Positions 1 to 11,773 of a DNA stretch of 64,000 nucleotides are shown piece by piece (position 1 is the first letter of the stretch; each line of letters opens with the position of its first letter). The DNA comes from Polychytrium aggregatum. Taxonomy: Eukaryota > Chytridiomycota > Chytridiomycetes > Polychytriales. The notes below the pieces were generated by a model. The model was not told the DNA's origin, made no database searches, and was given only the letters and a program-made list of their open reading frames with translations. The stretch lies in contig NW_026516205.1 in assembly GCF_025602895.1 (NCBI RefSeq), positions 496,001-560,000 of the forward strand, given 5' to 3'. The translations under genes and the position numbers were made by a program.

Positions 1-573
1 TACACATCGCGGGGGTCAGGCTATTTATAGACAAGTCCGGACTTGGCAGCGAAGGGCGGCCAAGGGAGGGAAAAGTGGGCGATCGAGCAGGGCGAAGGGG
101 GCGATGCACGAACGAGGGCCGAGAAGGACCACCGAGACAGGCAGAGAACCAAAGCGAGAGAGGCGCAAGCAAAAGCGAAGCACTTGGCAGGAGAAACGTG
201 CAAAGGCGAAGCAATGTGACTCAACGTCCAAGAAGCGGATTGGTCAAGTATAAGGTTGGGGCAAATGCATGCGAGATGAACAAGAGATCGGGGCGGTCAG
301 GCAGGTCATGAGTCACCGGTGGGGGGACACATGACCGGTAGCCGAATTGCAACCAATCGTAGCGAAGCGCGTGCACAAACAAACCGGCGCGTGCGAAGAT
401 GACAAAGGAAGCGGAGCAGCGCGGGAAAACGGAAGTGCGGAAGGAGCGTAAAAGACAGGCAAAGGGCGGAAAATTGGAGGGGAACTGCAAAGCTACACAC
501 AAACAAACAGAAAGGCAAAAGAACAGCCAAGTGTGCAGTCAAAGTGGGGAACAAGCAGGAGCTATCCCTAACA
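1..573 (-). mobile_element. Family A LTR, partial (copy A3)
   Basis: This matches one end of the 790-791 bp family A LTR in the reverse orientation and ends in the terminal CTAACA at 573. It is inserted in the integrase part of element B1: the next bases (ATCTTGCAGG) continue B sequence found uninterrupted near 12978. The other end lies outside the window, so I cannot tell a solo LTR from a full element. It differs from the other A LTRs at several bases (for example near 182, 363 and 401), so this copy is older or from another subfamily. Confidence 0.9.
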
Positions 574-1129
574 ATCTTGCAGGTATGGCAGGACTCGATG
601 TACTTCTCGACGGTGCGCTTCATTCCAGGCCAGTATGCGACTTTGGCCAGTCGGTCGTATGTCTTCTCGACTCCAAAGTGTCCAGCGAGGGGCGAGTCGT
701 GGACCTCTTGGAGCAACTTGGTCTTCAGCGACGGAATGTCCGGCACACAGACACGGCTGTCCTTCTTCAGGAGGAGCAGGCCATCACGCACTGTGTACTC
801 GGATGATTCGTCGTCCTTGGGGAGCTTAGACACCTTTCGGAACAGTTCTCCGAACTGTTTGTCGTTGGCGATGTTGTCTCGGACAACATCCAGCATCGTG
901 TTGTCGACACTGACAGTCGACTCGTACAGTGACGCCAATTGGTAGTCGGGGCGTCGGGACAGTGCGTCAGGCACCACATTGAGTTTGCCTTTCTGGTATA
1001 CAACCTCGTAGTTGTACTCGGCGAGGAACTCCATCCATCGCGCTTGGCGTCGGCTCAGGTTCTTCTTGGTGTCGAGGTAACGCAGTGACTGGTGGTCCGT
1101 CACAATCTTGAAGGGCTTGGCGGTACCGT

Positions 1130-1548
1130 TGTGATGACCAGCATCACAACGGACCAATGAGATTGTCCCGCATGCTCTCGCCCTCCGCACCAATCATGAG
1201 TCCCCACGTGTTTGTTTGCCCCCATGCATGAGCACGCGCCGTTGCCACCCGCGTCTACTGGTTTCCTGCCTCCCCCACCGCTCGGCACATGTCCCCGGGC
1301 TGTGCCAAGCCTCTCTCGCTTGCACACCAGCCACTCTCGCACCCCCTTCTCGCTTCTCTGTGATGCTCCACCCTTCTCGCCCACTTTTGCCCCTCGACCT
1401 TCTCCCGGTCTATAAATAGCCCTGCATGTCTGAGCCTATGTTGAACACCAGTTCGAACAAAATTTGTTCTTTGGTGTTCGGGGCTAAAAGCTAATAAAGC
1501 TCATACCAAGCACTTGGTCTTCGTCCTTGCGCTTGTTCACTCCTTACA
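1130..1548 (+). mobile_element. Solo LTR (family S), 5-bp target-site duplication
   Basis: A 419-bp segment begins TGTGATG and ends CTTACA and interrupts RNase H of B1. It is flanked by the exact duplication ACCGT (1125-1129 and 1549-1553). The uninterrupted B2 copy has a single ACCGT at the matching site. It contains a TATA box (tataaatag, about 1411) and an AATAAA (about 1491), as expected of an LTR promoter and poly(A) signal. No internal sequence remains, so it is the product of LTR-LTR recombination. No full-length member is in the window. Confidence 0.93.
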
Positions 1549-3686
1549 ACCGTGGAGGTACACTCGGAACTTCTGCAGCGCGTAGATGATCGCAAGCTGC
1601 TCCTTCTCGTGCACGGGATAGTTGATCTCGTGTTGGGACAGTTTGCGCGACTCGAAGGCAACGGGCCTTCCCTCCTGCATCAAAACAGCTCCCACCGCAA
1701 AGTCGGAGGCGTCGGTGTGCACGGAGACATCCGTGTTCGGGTCGAACACAGCGAGGACAGGAGCGTTCGTCAAGGCGTGCTTGAGGGTCTCGAACGCTTG
1801 GCGTTGTGGGTGGTCCCACACGAAGGGGCACTCTTTGCGGAGTAGGTCCGTGAGTGGACCGGCAGTGCGCGCCAGATCGGGGATGAATCGGCGGTAGTAG
1901 TTGACGAGACCGAGAAACGACTGCACGTCAGAGACGCATGCGAGCGGCGGCCACTCGACCACAGACTTGACCTTGGCGGGGTCGACTTCGATTCCTCTTC
2001 CCGAGACAACGTGTCCCAGGAACGGGACTTGATTCTGGAAGAACTCGCACTTGGACAGTTTGGCATACAACTTGTGCTCGCGTAGCTTGGCCAGCACGCG
2101 GGCGACATGACCTTCATGGGTCGCTTCATCCTTGCTGTACACAAGGATATCATCCAGGTACACGATGACAGAGTTGTCGAGCTCTTGGCGGAACACATCG
2201 TTCATCAGCTGCATGAACGTGGCAGGTGCGTTCGTCAATCCGAACGGCAGCACTAGGAACTCGTACAGTCCGTAGCGAGTCCTGAAGGCGGTCTTGTGGA
2301 CATCATCCTCGTGGATGCGGATCTGATGGTAGCCTGAGCGGAGGTCAATCTTGCTAAAGACCTTTGCTCCACTCAGACGATCCATCAACTCGTCGATCCT
2401 TGGCAACGGGTAGGTGTTCTTAATGGTCTGTTTGTTTAGTGCGCGATAGTCGACGCACATCCTGAGATCACCTTCTTTCTTCTTGACAAAGAGCACTGGT
2501 GCACCATACGGTGACTGGCTCGGGCGGATGAACCCATGGGCGAGGAGGTCATCCAACTGGCGCTTGAGTTCGTCCATCTCCGTCAGCGACAGTTGGTACG
2601 TCGGTCTTGACGGAGGCGACGAGCCTGGTTCGATGTCGATGCGATGATCGACGGTGCGTTGGGGTGGCAGGCATTGTGGCAACTGGTCGGGGAATACGTC
2701 CTTGTACTCGTCGAGCAGCTTGGTCACCACAGGCGGGGGACCGGGACCGGCTTGGTCGGTGTCGTCGACCTCACGCACGACACAGAGGAACGACGTGTCC
2801 TTCTTGATCAGCCTCTTGAATTGCATGGCTGAGAGGAGAGGTGGCATGTTGGGTGAGGCCATGCCCTGCAGGACAATGTCAGGGCCAACACGGACAGTGC
2901 GGCCTTTCCAGTCGACGACTGGAGTCGGCTCGGCACGAGCAAGCCAGCTCATGCCGAGGATGGCATCGAACTTGGTGTCGATCACTTGGAACAACAGGAC
3001 AGGATGGTACTTGGGATGGAGGGCCACTCGCAGGACCACTTGGTGTGTGCACTGCTGCACACGATCGTCTGCAAGCGCCACACTCATCGGCGACTTCTTC
3101 TTGGTTGCATGTATGTTGAGCTCCTGGAGCAAGCGTCTGCTGACAAAGTTGCAGCTTGCTCCAGAGTCCACCATCATTCGGACGGTGTGACCTTGGACGG
3201 TGGCAGGGAGGTACAGCAGGGACTCTTCATGGTCCTCCTGCACAGCCTCCTGCACCATGACTTGACTTGGGGGAACGGGCGACACTTGGTCTTGGTTGGC
3301 TTCATCACGGCCACTCGGACATTTTGGATAGGGTTCGGCCATTGCGGGGGCCTGCGGCGTCAGCACGCCATTGCACACGACGTCCACGGCTTGCGGACAC
3401 ATGTCGGAAGCATCCGACACACACGACTTGACAGGGGTGAGGGCACAGGCGGTCCTGTCCCTCAAGGGTTCTTGATTTTCTTTTTTGTTTTGGTTTTCAA
3501 TTTTGGTTTTCTCTTCACGTTCGTGGAGAGGCAGGCGGCTTGCGCCACCATGCACCTCTCGCACGACGCACAACACTTGGTTTGTTTCTCCTTCGGGGGA
3601 GGGGGCGAGGTGAACTTCCTCTGGAGACGCGTGGACTGCATTGAGCAATCCACGGCGTTGGTCTCCTACTAGGGCTCCAGAGCCAC

Positions 3687-4508
3687 CTAGTAGGGTCGGC
3701 CGTTTCCCGACTTCATGGGGCACTCCTTGGCCTGGTGTCCCGGTCGGTGACAGAAGAAGCAGGAACCATGGCGGAGGTCCTCCTGCTTCTGTCTGTCCTT
3801 GGGGGAGACAGTGGCAGCTTGCTGGAACCGGGAGCGGGGAGGGCCACGAGCCTCCATGGCGTTGACGTCAACGTCCATGGGCTCAGGCATGGGTCTTGCG
3901 GGCGGGGCCGGGCGAGGCGGACGGGCTGGGACGTGATGAGACCGATGGCCGCCTGCCAGCTGCGGGTAGAACTGGCGGCCATGGTACTGGACGTTGTCGA
4001 GGTTCTCGGCAACGTCCATCATCACGTCCAGGGACTTGCGGGCATCAGGGTTGCTGGCGATGTACTCTCTGATCTTGGGCTTGAGGCCCTTCTGGAAGAG
4101 GTACATCGCATCAGCAGAGCCCAGCTCCTCAATCTGGGAGGAGAGGTCTTCAAACTCCTCGATGTAGCGGGTCACAGAACCACGCTGCACGAGAGAGTAT
4201 AGCTTGTCACGGGCAATGAGTTCAGCATTGGGGCTGCCGAAGCGGCGACGGAGGCGGTCCTTGAAGTCGTCAAACACACCTTCGCTCTGCTCGTCGAACC
4301 CTTGGCGGCGGTACCAACGGTACGCCTGGTCCTTTAAGCAGAGCTTGGCGGCGACGATGTGGTGGGTGGGGGCGACTTGGGCAGCATCGAGGTAGTCCTC
4401 GAGTTGCTGCAGCCAGTCCTCCACCGAGGAGGAGCGGCTCTTCCCAGTAAACACTGGGGCACGGAAGGTCTTGAGGAAGGCTTCCGGAAGTGGGCGGGGG
4501 TTGCTCAT
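3687..4508 (-). CDS. gag: B1 Gag (Ty3/Gypsy nucleocapsid precursor)
   Basis: This encodes 273 residues. The body matches a retrotransposon Gag capsid ([13 protein letters not shown], then [16 protein letters not shown]). A proline-rich linker follows, and a CCHC zinc knuckle ([14 protein letters not shown]) lies near the C terminus. It ends SGNGRPY, and those codons carry the slippery heptamer into Pol. It starts 122 bases inside the 5' LTR at 4631. The copy is intact and matches the B2 gag at 40683-41504. It would package the element RNA in cytoplasmic particles. Confidence 0.93.
   Translation of the reverse strand: MSNPRPLPEAFLKTFRAPVFTGKSRSSSVEDWLQQLEDYLDAAQVAPTHHIVAAKLCLKDQAYRWYRRQGFDEQSEGVFDDFKDRLRRRFGSPNAELIARDKLYSLVQRGSVTRYIEEFEDLSSQIEELGSADAMYLFQKGLKPKIREYIASNPDARKSLDVMMDVAENLDNVQYHGRQFYPQLAGGHRSHHVPARPPRPAPPARPMPEPMDVDVNAMEARGPPRSRFQQAATVSPKDRQKQEDLRHGSCFFCHRPGHQAKECPMKSGNGRPY
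3702..3708 (-). promoter_or_regulatory. Putative -1 frameshift heptamer GGGAAAC, B1 gag/pol
   Basis: In the Gag frame the bases read TC-G-GGA-AAC, which is the X-XXY-YYZ arrangement of a -1 slippery site. A one-base slip back puts ribosomes exactly into the open Pol frame nine codons before the Gag stop. The same heptamer is at 40698-40704 in B2 and 31428-31434 in D. The slip itself is inferred. Confidence 0.75.
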
Positions 4509-4630
4509 GGCAGGGGCAGGCTCCAGGGACAGAGAGGAGAGTCGGTCGGCAAGAGAGGCGGGATCCAGCTTGAGGATCTAGAAAGAGGACAAACAGGACG
4601 AAAACAAGACGAGGATTTCCGATGCTACCA

Positions 4631-4939
4631 TGTAACGTCCACTACTGGGACGTTGGGGCAAGACGGGGAGGGAGGGGGTACAAGACAAGACAGGACAGGG
4701 CAGAACAGGGCGGTGCTAGGCTACTCTAGCGGACGGGTGAGCTCGGGAAGCACTTACGTTTATTCACGATAAAACCGAACTCCAGACAAACGGGGGGAAC
4801 GGGGGCAACCCGCAGGTATACCCTGCGGTGGCCTGCCTGCGGTGCGTGAAAACGCAAAGCGCAGCACAGGTCACGACCCACTGCGCCGCGCAGTACGCGC
4901 AGTACGCGCAGCACAGCGTCGGAGATACCATCTCCTACA
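4631..4939 (-). mobile_element. B1 5' LTR and primer-binding site
   Basis: This 309-bp LTR (plus strand TGTAAC to CCTACA) lies to the right of the minus-strand gag, so it is the 5' LTR. Identical-length copies flank B2 at 11456-11764 and 41627-41935. On the minus strand the base next to the LTR begins TGGTAGC (4624-4630), a tRNA-type primer site resembling the complement of an initiator-Met tRNA 3' end. A short GC-rich tandem (cgcgcagta) lies near 4893. To the right it abuts element E integrase, showing that B1 inserted in E. Confidence 0.93.
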
Positions 4940-6324
4940 AGATCACCCTCCTACCCGACGATTGCTGGTCTCGCGCAGCTCAACAACCAGCCCCAGGACC
5001 CGAGGTTATCACCGACAATGCCAGGAAATTGGAGATCCTTCGATCCAGGCACGACGCCCCTGCCGCCGGACATCCTGGCCAGGCGAGAACCTTCGAATTG
5101 GTGAAGCGCGATTTCACCTGGCCTGGGATCCGCAGGTATATCAAGGACTATGTCAAGACTTGTGACGTCTGTCAGAGGGCCAAGGCGGGATGCCACAAGC
5201 CCTACGGACTACTGGAGCCCCTTCCCATCGCGGATACCCCTTGGTCCTCCGTGAGCATGGACTTTATTGTCAAGCTTCCATGCTCACAGGGTTTCGATTC
5301 CATCCTGGTCTTCGTTTGTCGAAGGACCAAGCAGGCGCACTTTGTGCCCTGCAAGGAGACGATCGACGCGGCTGGTGTGGCTAACTTGTTTATTAGCAGT
5401 GTGTTCCGTCTGCACGGACTCCCACAGGACCTAATTTCGGACCGTGGACCCCAATTTCGGTCGCAATTTTGGAAGGCCCTCACCTCGGCCCTGGGTGTGC
5501 AGCTCAAGCTCTCTACGGCCTTTCACCCTGAAACGGACGGTCAGACCGAGAGGGTAAACCAGACCCTAGAGCAGTACTTAAGGTGCTTTGTTAGCTACCA
5601 GCAAGATAATTGGAGTCAACTCTTGCCGATGGCTGAATTCGCCCACAACAACGCCGTCAATACAAGCACCAAGCTGTCCCCGTTCGAGGCCAACTACGGA
5701 TTTAATCCAAGAGCGGACTGGGAACGCACGGAGGTCGACAAGGTCGGCTCACCTTCTGCAGCCACGCACCTCGAGCGACTTCAAGTCGTCAGCAAATTCC
5801 TCGATGAAACACTTGCAGAGGCACAACAGAGTGCCAGTCGATTTGCCAACCGTCACCGACTGGACCACGACTTCAAGCCAGGCCAGAAGGTGTGGCTCCT
5901 ACGCAAGAATATCCAGACCCGCCGTCCGTCGTCCAAGCTCGACTTTATAAAACTCGGCCCGTTCAAGATATTAGAACAGATCAACCCCGTCGCGTTTAGA
6001 CTTGCACTGCCCGACAGCGTGAAGATTCACCCAGTTTTCCACGTGAGCATGTTTGAAACTTACCATCCTAACCGCATCAAAGGGCGAGAGGCTGATCCTC
6101 CTCCGCCTGTAGAGATAGATGGGGAAGAGGAGTTTGAGGTGGAAGAGATTCTAGACGCAAAGTATTTTGGACGTACGCTTAAATTTCTGATCAAGTGGAA
6201 GGGATACTCGGACATAGACAATACCTGGGAGCCCGAGCGTAACTTGGCTCACTGCCCCCTGGTGCTTAGAGATTTTAGACAAAGGTACCCCCACAAATTG
6301 CATAGACCTAAGGGGGGGGGATGA
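4940..6324 (+). pseudogene. Element E Pol, C-terminal part (integrase and chromodomain)
   Basis: The open frame starts inside integrase because B1 has inserted here. It shows the HHCC zinc finger (H..H near 5050, CDVCQRAK near 5165), the DDE catalytic core (MDFIVKLP, ISDRGPQFR, HPETDGQTERVNQ) and a C-terminal chromodomain (EEFEVEEILDAKYFG, LIKWKGYSDIDNTWEPE). The stop at 6322-6324 is followed directly by the 3' LTR, with a G-rich polypurine tract just before it. Sequence differs from families A-D, so this is a fifth chromovirus family. The N-terminal part lies to the left of B1, outside the window. Confidence 0.93.
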
Positions 6325-6629
6325 TGTTATGAACGCGGTCGCCGATCATACGACGCGTCATTCATGACCCGCGCTGCATGGCCACTCGGGCGTGATTCAT
6401 GACCGTGGGAAACATAGGTCGGAGCTCGAATATATTCTCCGCAGGGCGAGCAGGGGAGGGTGAGGCATAGACTTAAATAGAACACCCCGTCCCCTCCTGG
6501 ATGAACGCTAGTGAATTATCACCTCAATAAACGATCATCACTCTCCTTGCCAGCCCCTGTTCAGCCCTGCCCCTGCTTCCTTGTTCTTGCCCTCGGTTCC
6601 TCAGTCCTGCCCCTGCCCAGTTCCTGACA
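6325..6629 (+). mobile_element. Element E 3' LTR
   Basis: A 305-bp LTR from TGTTATG to CTGACA follows the E polypurine tract. It contains a TATA-like ttaaatag (about 6473) and AATAAA (about 6528). Immediately to the right the D5 helicase coding sequence resumes, so element E sits inside that gene and removes its C-terminal coding region from this side. The 5' LTR and the other target-site copy are off the window. Confidence 0.9.
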
Positions 6630-9600
6630 GACTCGATATACTCGCCCACATAGTCCGGGTCAGCAATCTTGCGTCGGGTGAACGCCAGGATCTTGGGATG
6701 AATGCGAGTTTCAGAGTCGAGCGGGCGAGTTCTATCGGATGCGCTGGCGAAGCGGCGGATGAGGATTCCCAGGAACGCATAGCGCCATCGCTTCGTATTG
6801 AGCTTGTTCTTGAGCGTCTCGTCGCGTAAGCTCTCGTGATGCTCGAGAGGACGATCGGGCCGCTGGACAAACGAGATGGGTAGATCGAGAATGACGATTC
6901 TGCGGGTGGTGCCGCGGTCGAAGATAGCCTCTGGAGCCAGGGTTGGGTAGTGGTTGGAAGCGACCAGCACCTTCCAGCATGGTGTGATCTCGGCGCCTTC
7001 TTTGCACATGCCACGGATATATAGCTTCTCCTCGCTGCAGATCATCTTCAGGGCGACATCGTCGAGGACCACATCGCCGGCGCGGCCTTTGCGGGTCTCT
7101 GATGCGATCGCAAAGCGGGCCCTGGCCAGCTTCATGAGGGTTGGGGTGGGTGCTTCGGGTGAGTAGATGACGCTAGAGGTATGGCACAGATATGCTCCAT
7201 CGAAGCGACCGCAGAGCTCGGCACCGAGGGTGTTCTCGATCAGGCTGAGCAATACACTCTTTCCGTTTGAGCCGTTACCGATCATGAAGACGACCATCTC
7301 ACCGTTCTTGGCGCCGGTGAGACCGAGTGAGACAAAGTCCAGAAGGAAATCGATTTGCTCCTCGCGGGTTCGCATGATCTCGCGGAGGAACTGCATGATC
7401 TCCATATATGCCTCGGTGCCCTCGCGCATGGCTTGTTCGTTGTAGCTGAGCTTGATGTACAAGCTGCATCGATCATCGGCTCGGGCACGGCGGGTTTTGA
7501 GGGTGGTCAGGTCCAAGACGGTGCCACACTTGAATGTGATGATATCGTTGCGGGTGTCCAAGGACTCGAAAAACTGGACAAAGTCCTTCCCAAAGGCCGT
7601 GTATGCCATGCGATTGAGGCTGTTGATCAAATTCGGTGTACCAAGCACCCGTGAAAGATTGAAGATGGCCTTGAGGGTGACTTCGCAGTGAGGGTACCGA
7701 TCTCGGTTGGCGACGTAGTAATTATTCATGGAAATTAGGTCGCGCTTGAAGCAGTTCTTGACCTTCTCATTGTGGGTCATGACACCGTTGAGGAATGTGT
7801 TGATGGTGTCTTTGACCCAGTACTTCCCGTTGAAGAGATAAGTAAAGTCGTCGTTCAGTGTCGACGTATGGACCAGATGGCGATAGGTGTGGGCAAGGTA
7901 CTTGACAATGTCATCAGGGGTGCCATGGAGAGTGCGCTTGAGAAGATCACAGCGAATGGGGTCACCGGGAAATGGCTCGTAGCCATCGTCAAGGCAGTCG
8001 AGATTGTCGATCAGGTTGAGAATCTGGTCCCCATCTTCGTACATGTCGTCAAAATAGGCGACTTCGGCATTCGTGTAGCTCTGGGTGGCGAGGTTTCCAT
8101 TGTGAACAACGGCGTTGACCGTGGTGTTGGTATTGAGGTGGATATCGCCATTGAAGTTGACTTGGATGGCCATAGTCGTACCAGGGGGGAAATGGCTCTC
8201 GTTGGGAAAGGCGCGGCGCATCTCGCCGAGGGCCTGCTTGAAGCTCTCGGTGAGCATGTTGCTGAGAGGCAATGGCTGCTTGGGGACGAACTGGTGGCAC
8301 TCGGTGCAGTAGGTCGCTGCCAGGGTGTTGGTGTCGATGTAGAACTCGACGGAGCGGCCGTTGCAGAGGCGACACGAGGTATGGACGACGGCTTTGGCAC
8401 CCTTCATGGTGAATTGACACTGCTCCACGGCCTCATGACGAACCCCAAGATACTCGTGGGCGGCCTGACGCACCCCATCGTCGATGTCGACAGCGGCGAA
8501 TTGACGCACAATCGATTGGAAACGGGTGTCGTCGTCGAAGCTGCCGGCGATCCAGGCACTGACGGACTCGAACTCGGACGACTGAAGAGGCTGGATCGCA
8601 AAGGGCTTCTCAGCACAGCAATCGATCTTGCCGGCGGTGATACCGGATTTGCGAATGGCGACGGTGACCAAGCTGGGATCGATCGCGCGCTTGCCACAGT
8701 GAGGGCAGAGGGTCTGGGAGAACTCGGCGTGGATGGCCTTCTGATGGTAATACACAGCCTGGATGGCATCCATCTCGAGGCGGCGGGAGAAGAAGACGCA
8801 CTGGACATGCTCGGGCATCCCATCGGTCGGGATATCGAAGCGCTCATCGGGATTGAGGGTGGTGAGGAGATTAGGCTGGATTGCGGCGGATTCCGACGCG
8901 ACTTGGGACATCTTTGCAAGCTCTTGATCCTTTTTTTGCTGACGCTCGGTCTTGAGGAGACCCTGGGATTTCATGAATGCCTTGATGGCCTTGGGCACCT
9001 TGGTGAATTTGACGGGCTTGTGCTTCTGCCCCTTGCACGAGTCGACATCCCAGCACATGCGAGCAGCACCCTCGGCATCGAAGCGGATGTACTGCGTGTT
9101 ACTGGAGCGCTTTATGGTGGTCGAGCTTGAAGTAGCAAAGCCGATGAGAGAGGGGGATATACAGGAAGGGATTGACCGGGTTGCGGTAGATCTTGGCCGC
9201 ATCGACTCGGATCTGGTCGCGGTCGGGAATATCAAAATTGCCGAATACGAACTCGACCAGATCGCCGCGAAGGTCGGCTGGGATATCGACGGGTGCGCTG
9301 GATGCGCAGTCGCCGTCGACACTGATATCATCGCCGTCACCAGCGAGATCGACAGGGACAGAGTCGCTGCCATCGGTTCCGAGACGGATGGAGAATGCGT
9401 TGAGGTCGGCAACGGTGAAGGCGGCACCGGGACGTCTGACCCATTGGTGATCAGCGTAGTCCCATTGGGCAATGTGGTAATGCTCGTTGAAGCTGGTGTC
9501 GGACTCCTTGCGCTGCTTCCAGGAATGCAGCATACGCAGACCCGAACGATAGACGCTCGAGTCAAAGAAGGTGTCGGGGACAGAGGAAGGAGCACCAGCC

Positions 9601-10337
9601 TTGAGGCGATCGATCACGTGCTTGGCATTGTCGGGAGTGATCTGCAGATTGGGCCAATGGAAATGGCAGCCCGCGATCTTCGAGCCATCGTGGGTGGTGC
9701 GCATGGTGACGATGGGGGCGTCGTTGATGGTGCTGCTGACATGGTCATACATGGCCTTGTAGAGACCATGGGCACCATCGGCATGCTGGGATGCAAGCTG
9801 GCTGCCATCGAGATCCATGAAGAAATTGAAGAGAGCGTCGGTGCGCTCGATCATGGAGACACGGTAGCCCTGCAAGTACTTGGCGAGGTACTGGCGATGG
9901 AAACGGTCGAGACCGGCCTCGGGAATGTGGTGGGTCAGCCTGCCAGGAATGAAGGGAGCCCCATGGGTCTGGGGGAGCTCGCTGTTGCTGCGTTTGTACT
10001 CGGGAAAGTTGAAGGTGTCGCCGGGACGGGCGAACTCGACAAACTCGAGGCCGTTGCGCTCCTCGATCGAGTGGACGACCCACGGGCGATCGGGGAACTC
10101 GCCATCGAGATCGGCCTGAAGCGGGACACACACGCGGACGACAAAGTGATCGGAGAGGCGCTGAGCGAACTTGGCCAGATCAGTGGTGCTCACACAGGCA
10201 GAGCGAACGATCACAAGACCGGAGACATCGAGATGCTCGACTTGGTGGAACGGAAAGAGCTGCTGGACCGCATCGACACCGGCGGAATCGAAGGTCTGGA
10301 AGACGGGACGAACGGTCTGGCTGAGAGGGGCTGGCAT
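6630..10337 (-). pseudogene. D5-type primase-helicase of large DNA virus origin, disrupted
   Basis: The N-terminal part (to about 9100) is an archaeo-eukaryotic primase domain: the acidic catalytic motif FFMDLDG and the later KIAGCHFHW and RSGLRMLHSW motifs. A middle region has Cys pairs that look like zinc ribbons (CPHCGKR, CRLCNGR, CTECHQF). The C-terminal part is a superfamily 3 helicase: Walker A GNGSNGKS, Walker B-like RFAIASE, sensor VLVASNHYP and arginine finger DRGTTRR. This fusion is typical of nucleocytoplasmic large DNA viruses and relatives, where it primes and unwinds replicating DNA. Two breaks are visible: a one-base shift at the T run 9111-9113 between the domains, and truncation by element E at 6629. 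The start (10337) is a guess; the frame is open to 10730. Confidence 0.88.
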
Positions 10338-10747
10338 TGGTTCGGGTGCACTGCGGGATGCGAGGGCAAGGGAATGCCTGAGGGAACTGGGGATGCGCAA
10401 GACTTTTGTGTGGCCCCGGACAGCGCAGTAGTGGAGTACCCGCCAAACGTCCCTGTACGTACAGGGACTTGGTTCCCTGGTGTGGCGGGAGCAGCGCTGC
10501 AATCGCACCATGCCCGAGGCTGTGTGTGGCAGTGTATGTGGCCCGGGTGTAGAATGTGAGTCGCTCGTGTTGAGCATCAGTGTGAGTGGACATGCCTGCG
10601 ATTTCGCAGTAACGGTTTTGAAACCATGGAGATCATCCCCCCGTCCTGGTCGCCAAACACCACCATGACCCATGTCCATTGTCGACGAGTGGCGCAGCGC
10701 GAATGTATTCATGACTGTGTCGACAAACAAAACAATACACCATTCAT
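10338..10747. other. Upstream of the D5 gene; no supported gene
   Basis: This gap separates the D5 gene start from the stop of the Cys/His-rich gene, both on the minus strand. The D5 frame stays open upstream to 10730, but that extension is low in recognisable motifs and reads like noncoding DNA. I see no other gene. Confidence 0.5.
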
Positions 10748-11455
10748 TCAGCCACGCTCAGTCTTGACCTTGGTACCCTTGGAGGCCTTGGGTGCGGGAG
10801 TGAAGGAGTGACGCTCTCTGGGGGAGCGTTCACTCATGACGCCAGCAATGATCTTTGGGGTGCAGAGAAGCCAGTTGAGAACATTGACGCGATTGAGAGC
10901 GAGAAAGACAGGACTGGGTGCTGCGGGTCCGAGGCTCACCTTGCTGACGGCATCCGTATCGATGGCCTCGCCTCTGTCCGAGACAGACATGAGTGCACTC
11001 ACGATCCTGGCGAGTTCCTCGGCCTTCTTGGCATCGGCGGCCTTCTGCTCGGGGGAGACAAAAGCAGGTTCGTCGTGATCCTCGGCATCCCAAAAGGCCT
11101 CGGGGGCGCGGGTAGTGCGCTTCATATGGGTGCGACGAGGAGTCGATGGACCGGGCTCGTTGTCCGAGTCGGAGTCGTAATACACAGGCTTTCGATCCAC
11201 CTGCATCACCTCCAGATAGGAGCGCGTGGGATACCGGTCGTGCCACTCACAAACATTGCGACCATGAAGCGACTTGCACGAACAGCGGATCTTCAAGTCG
11301 GACTTCTTGGTCATGTGGGTGCAGCGACCCACATAGTCCGCTTCGGGGAAGCGGCGGTGATGGAAGCACCCGTCAAAGCCCTCCATGCAGGACTTGGAGC
11401 ACTGCAGAGTGTAACCCGACATGCCGGTGGCATAGGGGCATCGATGGTTGTAGCC
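10748..11455 (-). pseudogene. Cys/His-rich virus-like protein, 3' part (split by B2)
   Basis: This fragment encodes two Cys/His modules spaced C-x12-C-x10-C-x2-H (from CPYATG to CFHH and from CTHMTK to CEWH). A charged, low-complexity C terminus ends KTERG. The 5' part with a third module (C-x9-C-x10-C-x2-H) is at 41936-42074. The frame is continuous across the junction if the insert and one copy of the 4-bp duplication AGCC are discounted. The same module opens the SET protein at 44389. The modules probably bind zinc; function is unknown. The neighbours D5, F-box-like and SET genes suggest viral origin. Confidence 0.8.
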
Positions 11456-11764
11456 TGTAACGTCCACTACTGGGACGTTGGGGCAAGACGGGGAGGGAGG
11501 GGGTACAAGACAAGACAGGACAGGGCAGAACAGGGCGGTGCTAGGCTACTCTAGCGGACGGGTGAGCTCGGGAAGCACTTACGTTTATTCACGATAAAAC
11601 CGAACTCCAGACAAACGGGGGGAACGGGGGCAACCCGCAGGTATACCCTGCGGTGGCCTGCCTGCGGTGCGTGAAAACGCAAAGCGCAGCACAGGTCACG
11701 ACCCACTGCGCCGCGCAGTACGCGCAGTACGCGCAGCACAGCGTCGGAGATACCATCTCCTACA
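11456..11764 (-). repeat. B2 3' LTR
   Basis: This 309-bp LTR matches 41627-41935 and 4631-4939. A polypurine-like tract (minus-strand GTGTGGGAG) lies just inside it at 11765-11773. Confidence 0.95.
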
Positions 11765-11773
11765 CTCCCACAC

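Larger units (their letters stand above)
574..3708 (-). pseudogene. pol: B1 Gag-Pol polyprotein, Pol part, broken by two LTR insertions
   Basis: This is the Pol region of a Ty3/Gypsy chromovirus read on the minus strand. From the frameshift site at 3702-3708 it runs through an aspartic protease (VDSGAS near 3155), reverse transcriptase (YLDD near 2150), RNase H and the start of integrase with its HHCC finger. The frame is interrupted by a solo LTR at 1130-1548 in RNase H and by an A-family LTR at 573 in integrase. The missing C-terminal part is seen in copy B2 (11774-12977), which shares nearly all its sequence. The Pol frame has no start of its own that makes sense; its first residues overlap the end of Gag in the -1 frame. 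Confidence 0.9.

Noticed and set aside
6524-9595. A separate 1,023-residue helicase protein starting at 9595
   Set aside because: Its first ~160 residues are a shadow of the primase domain in another frame, and its last residues come from the element E LTR. It is the helicase half of one disrupted gene.
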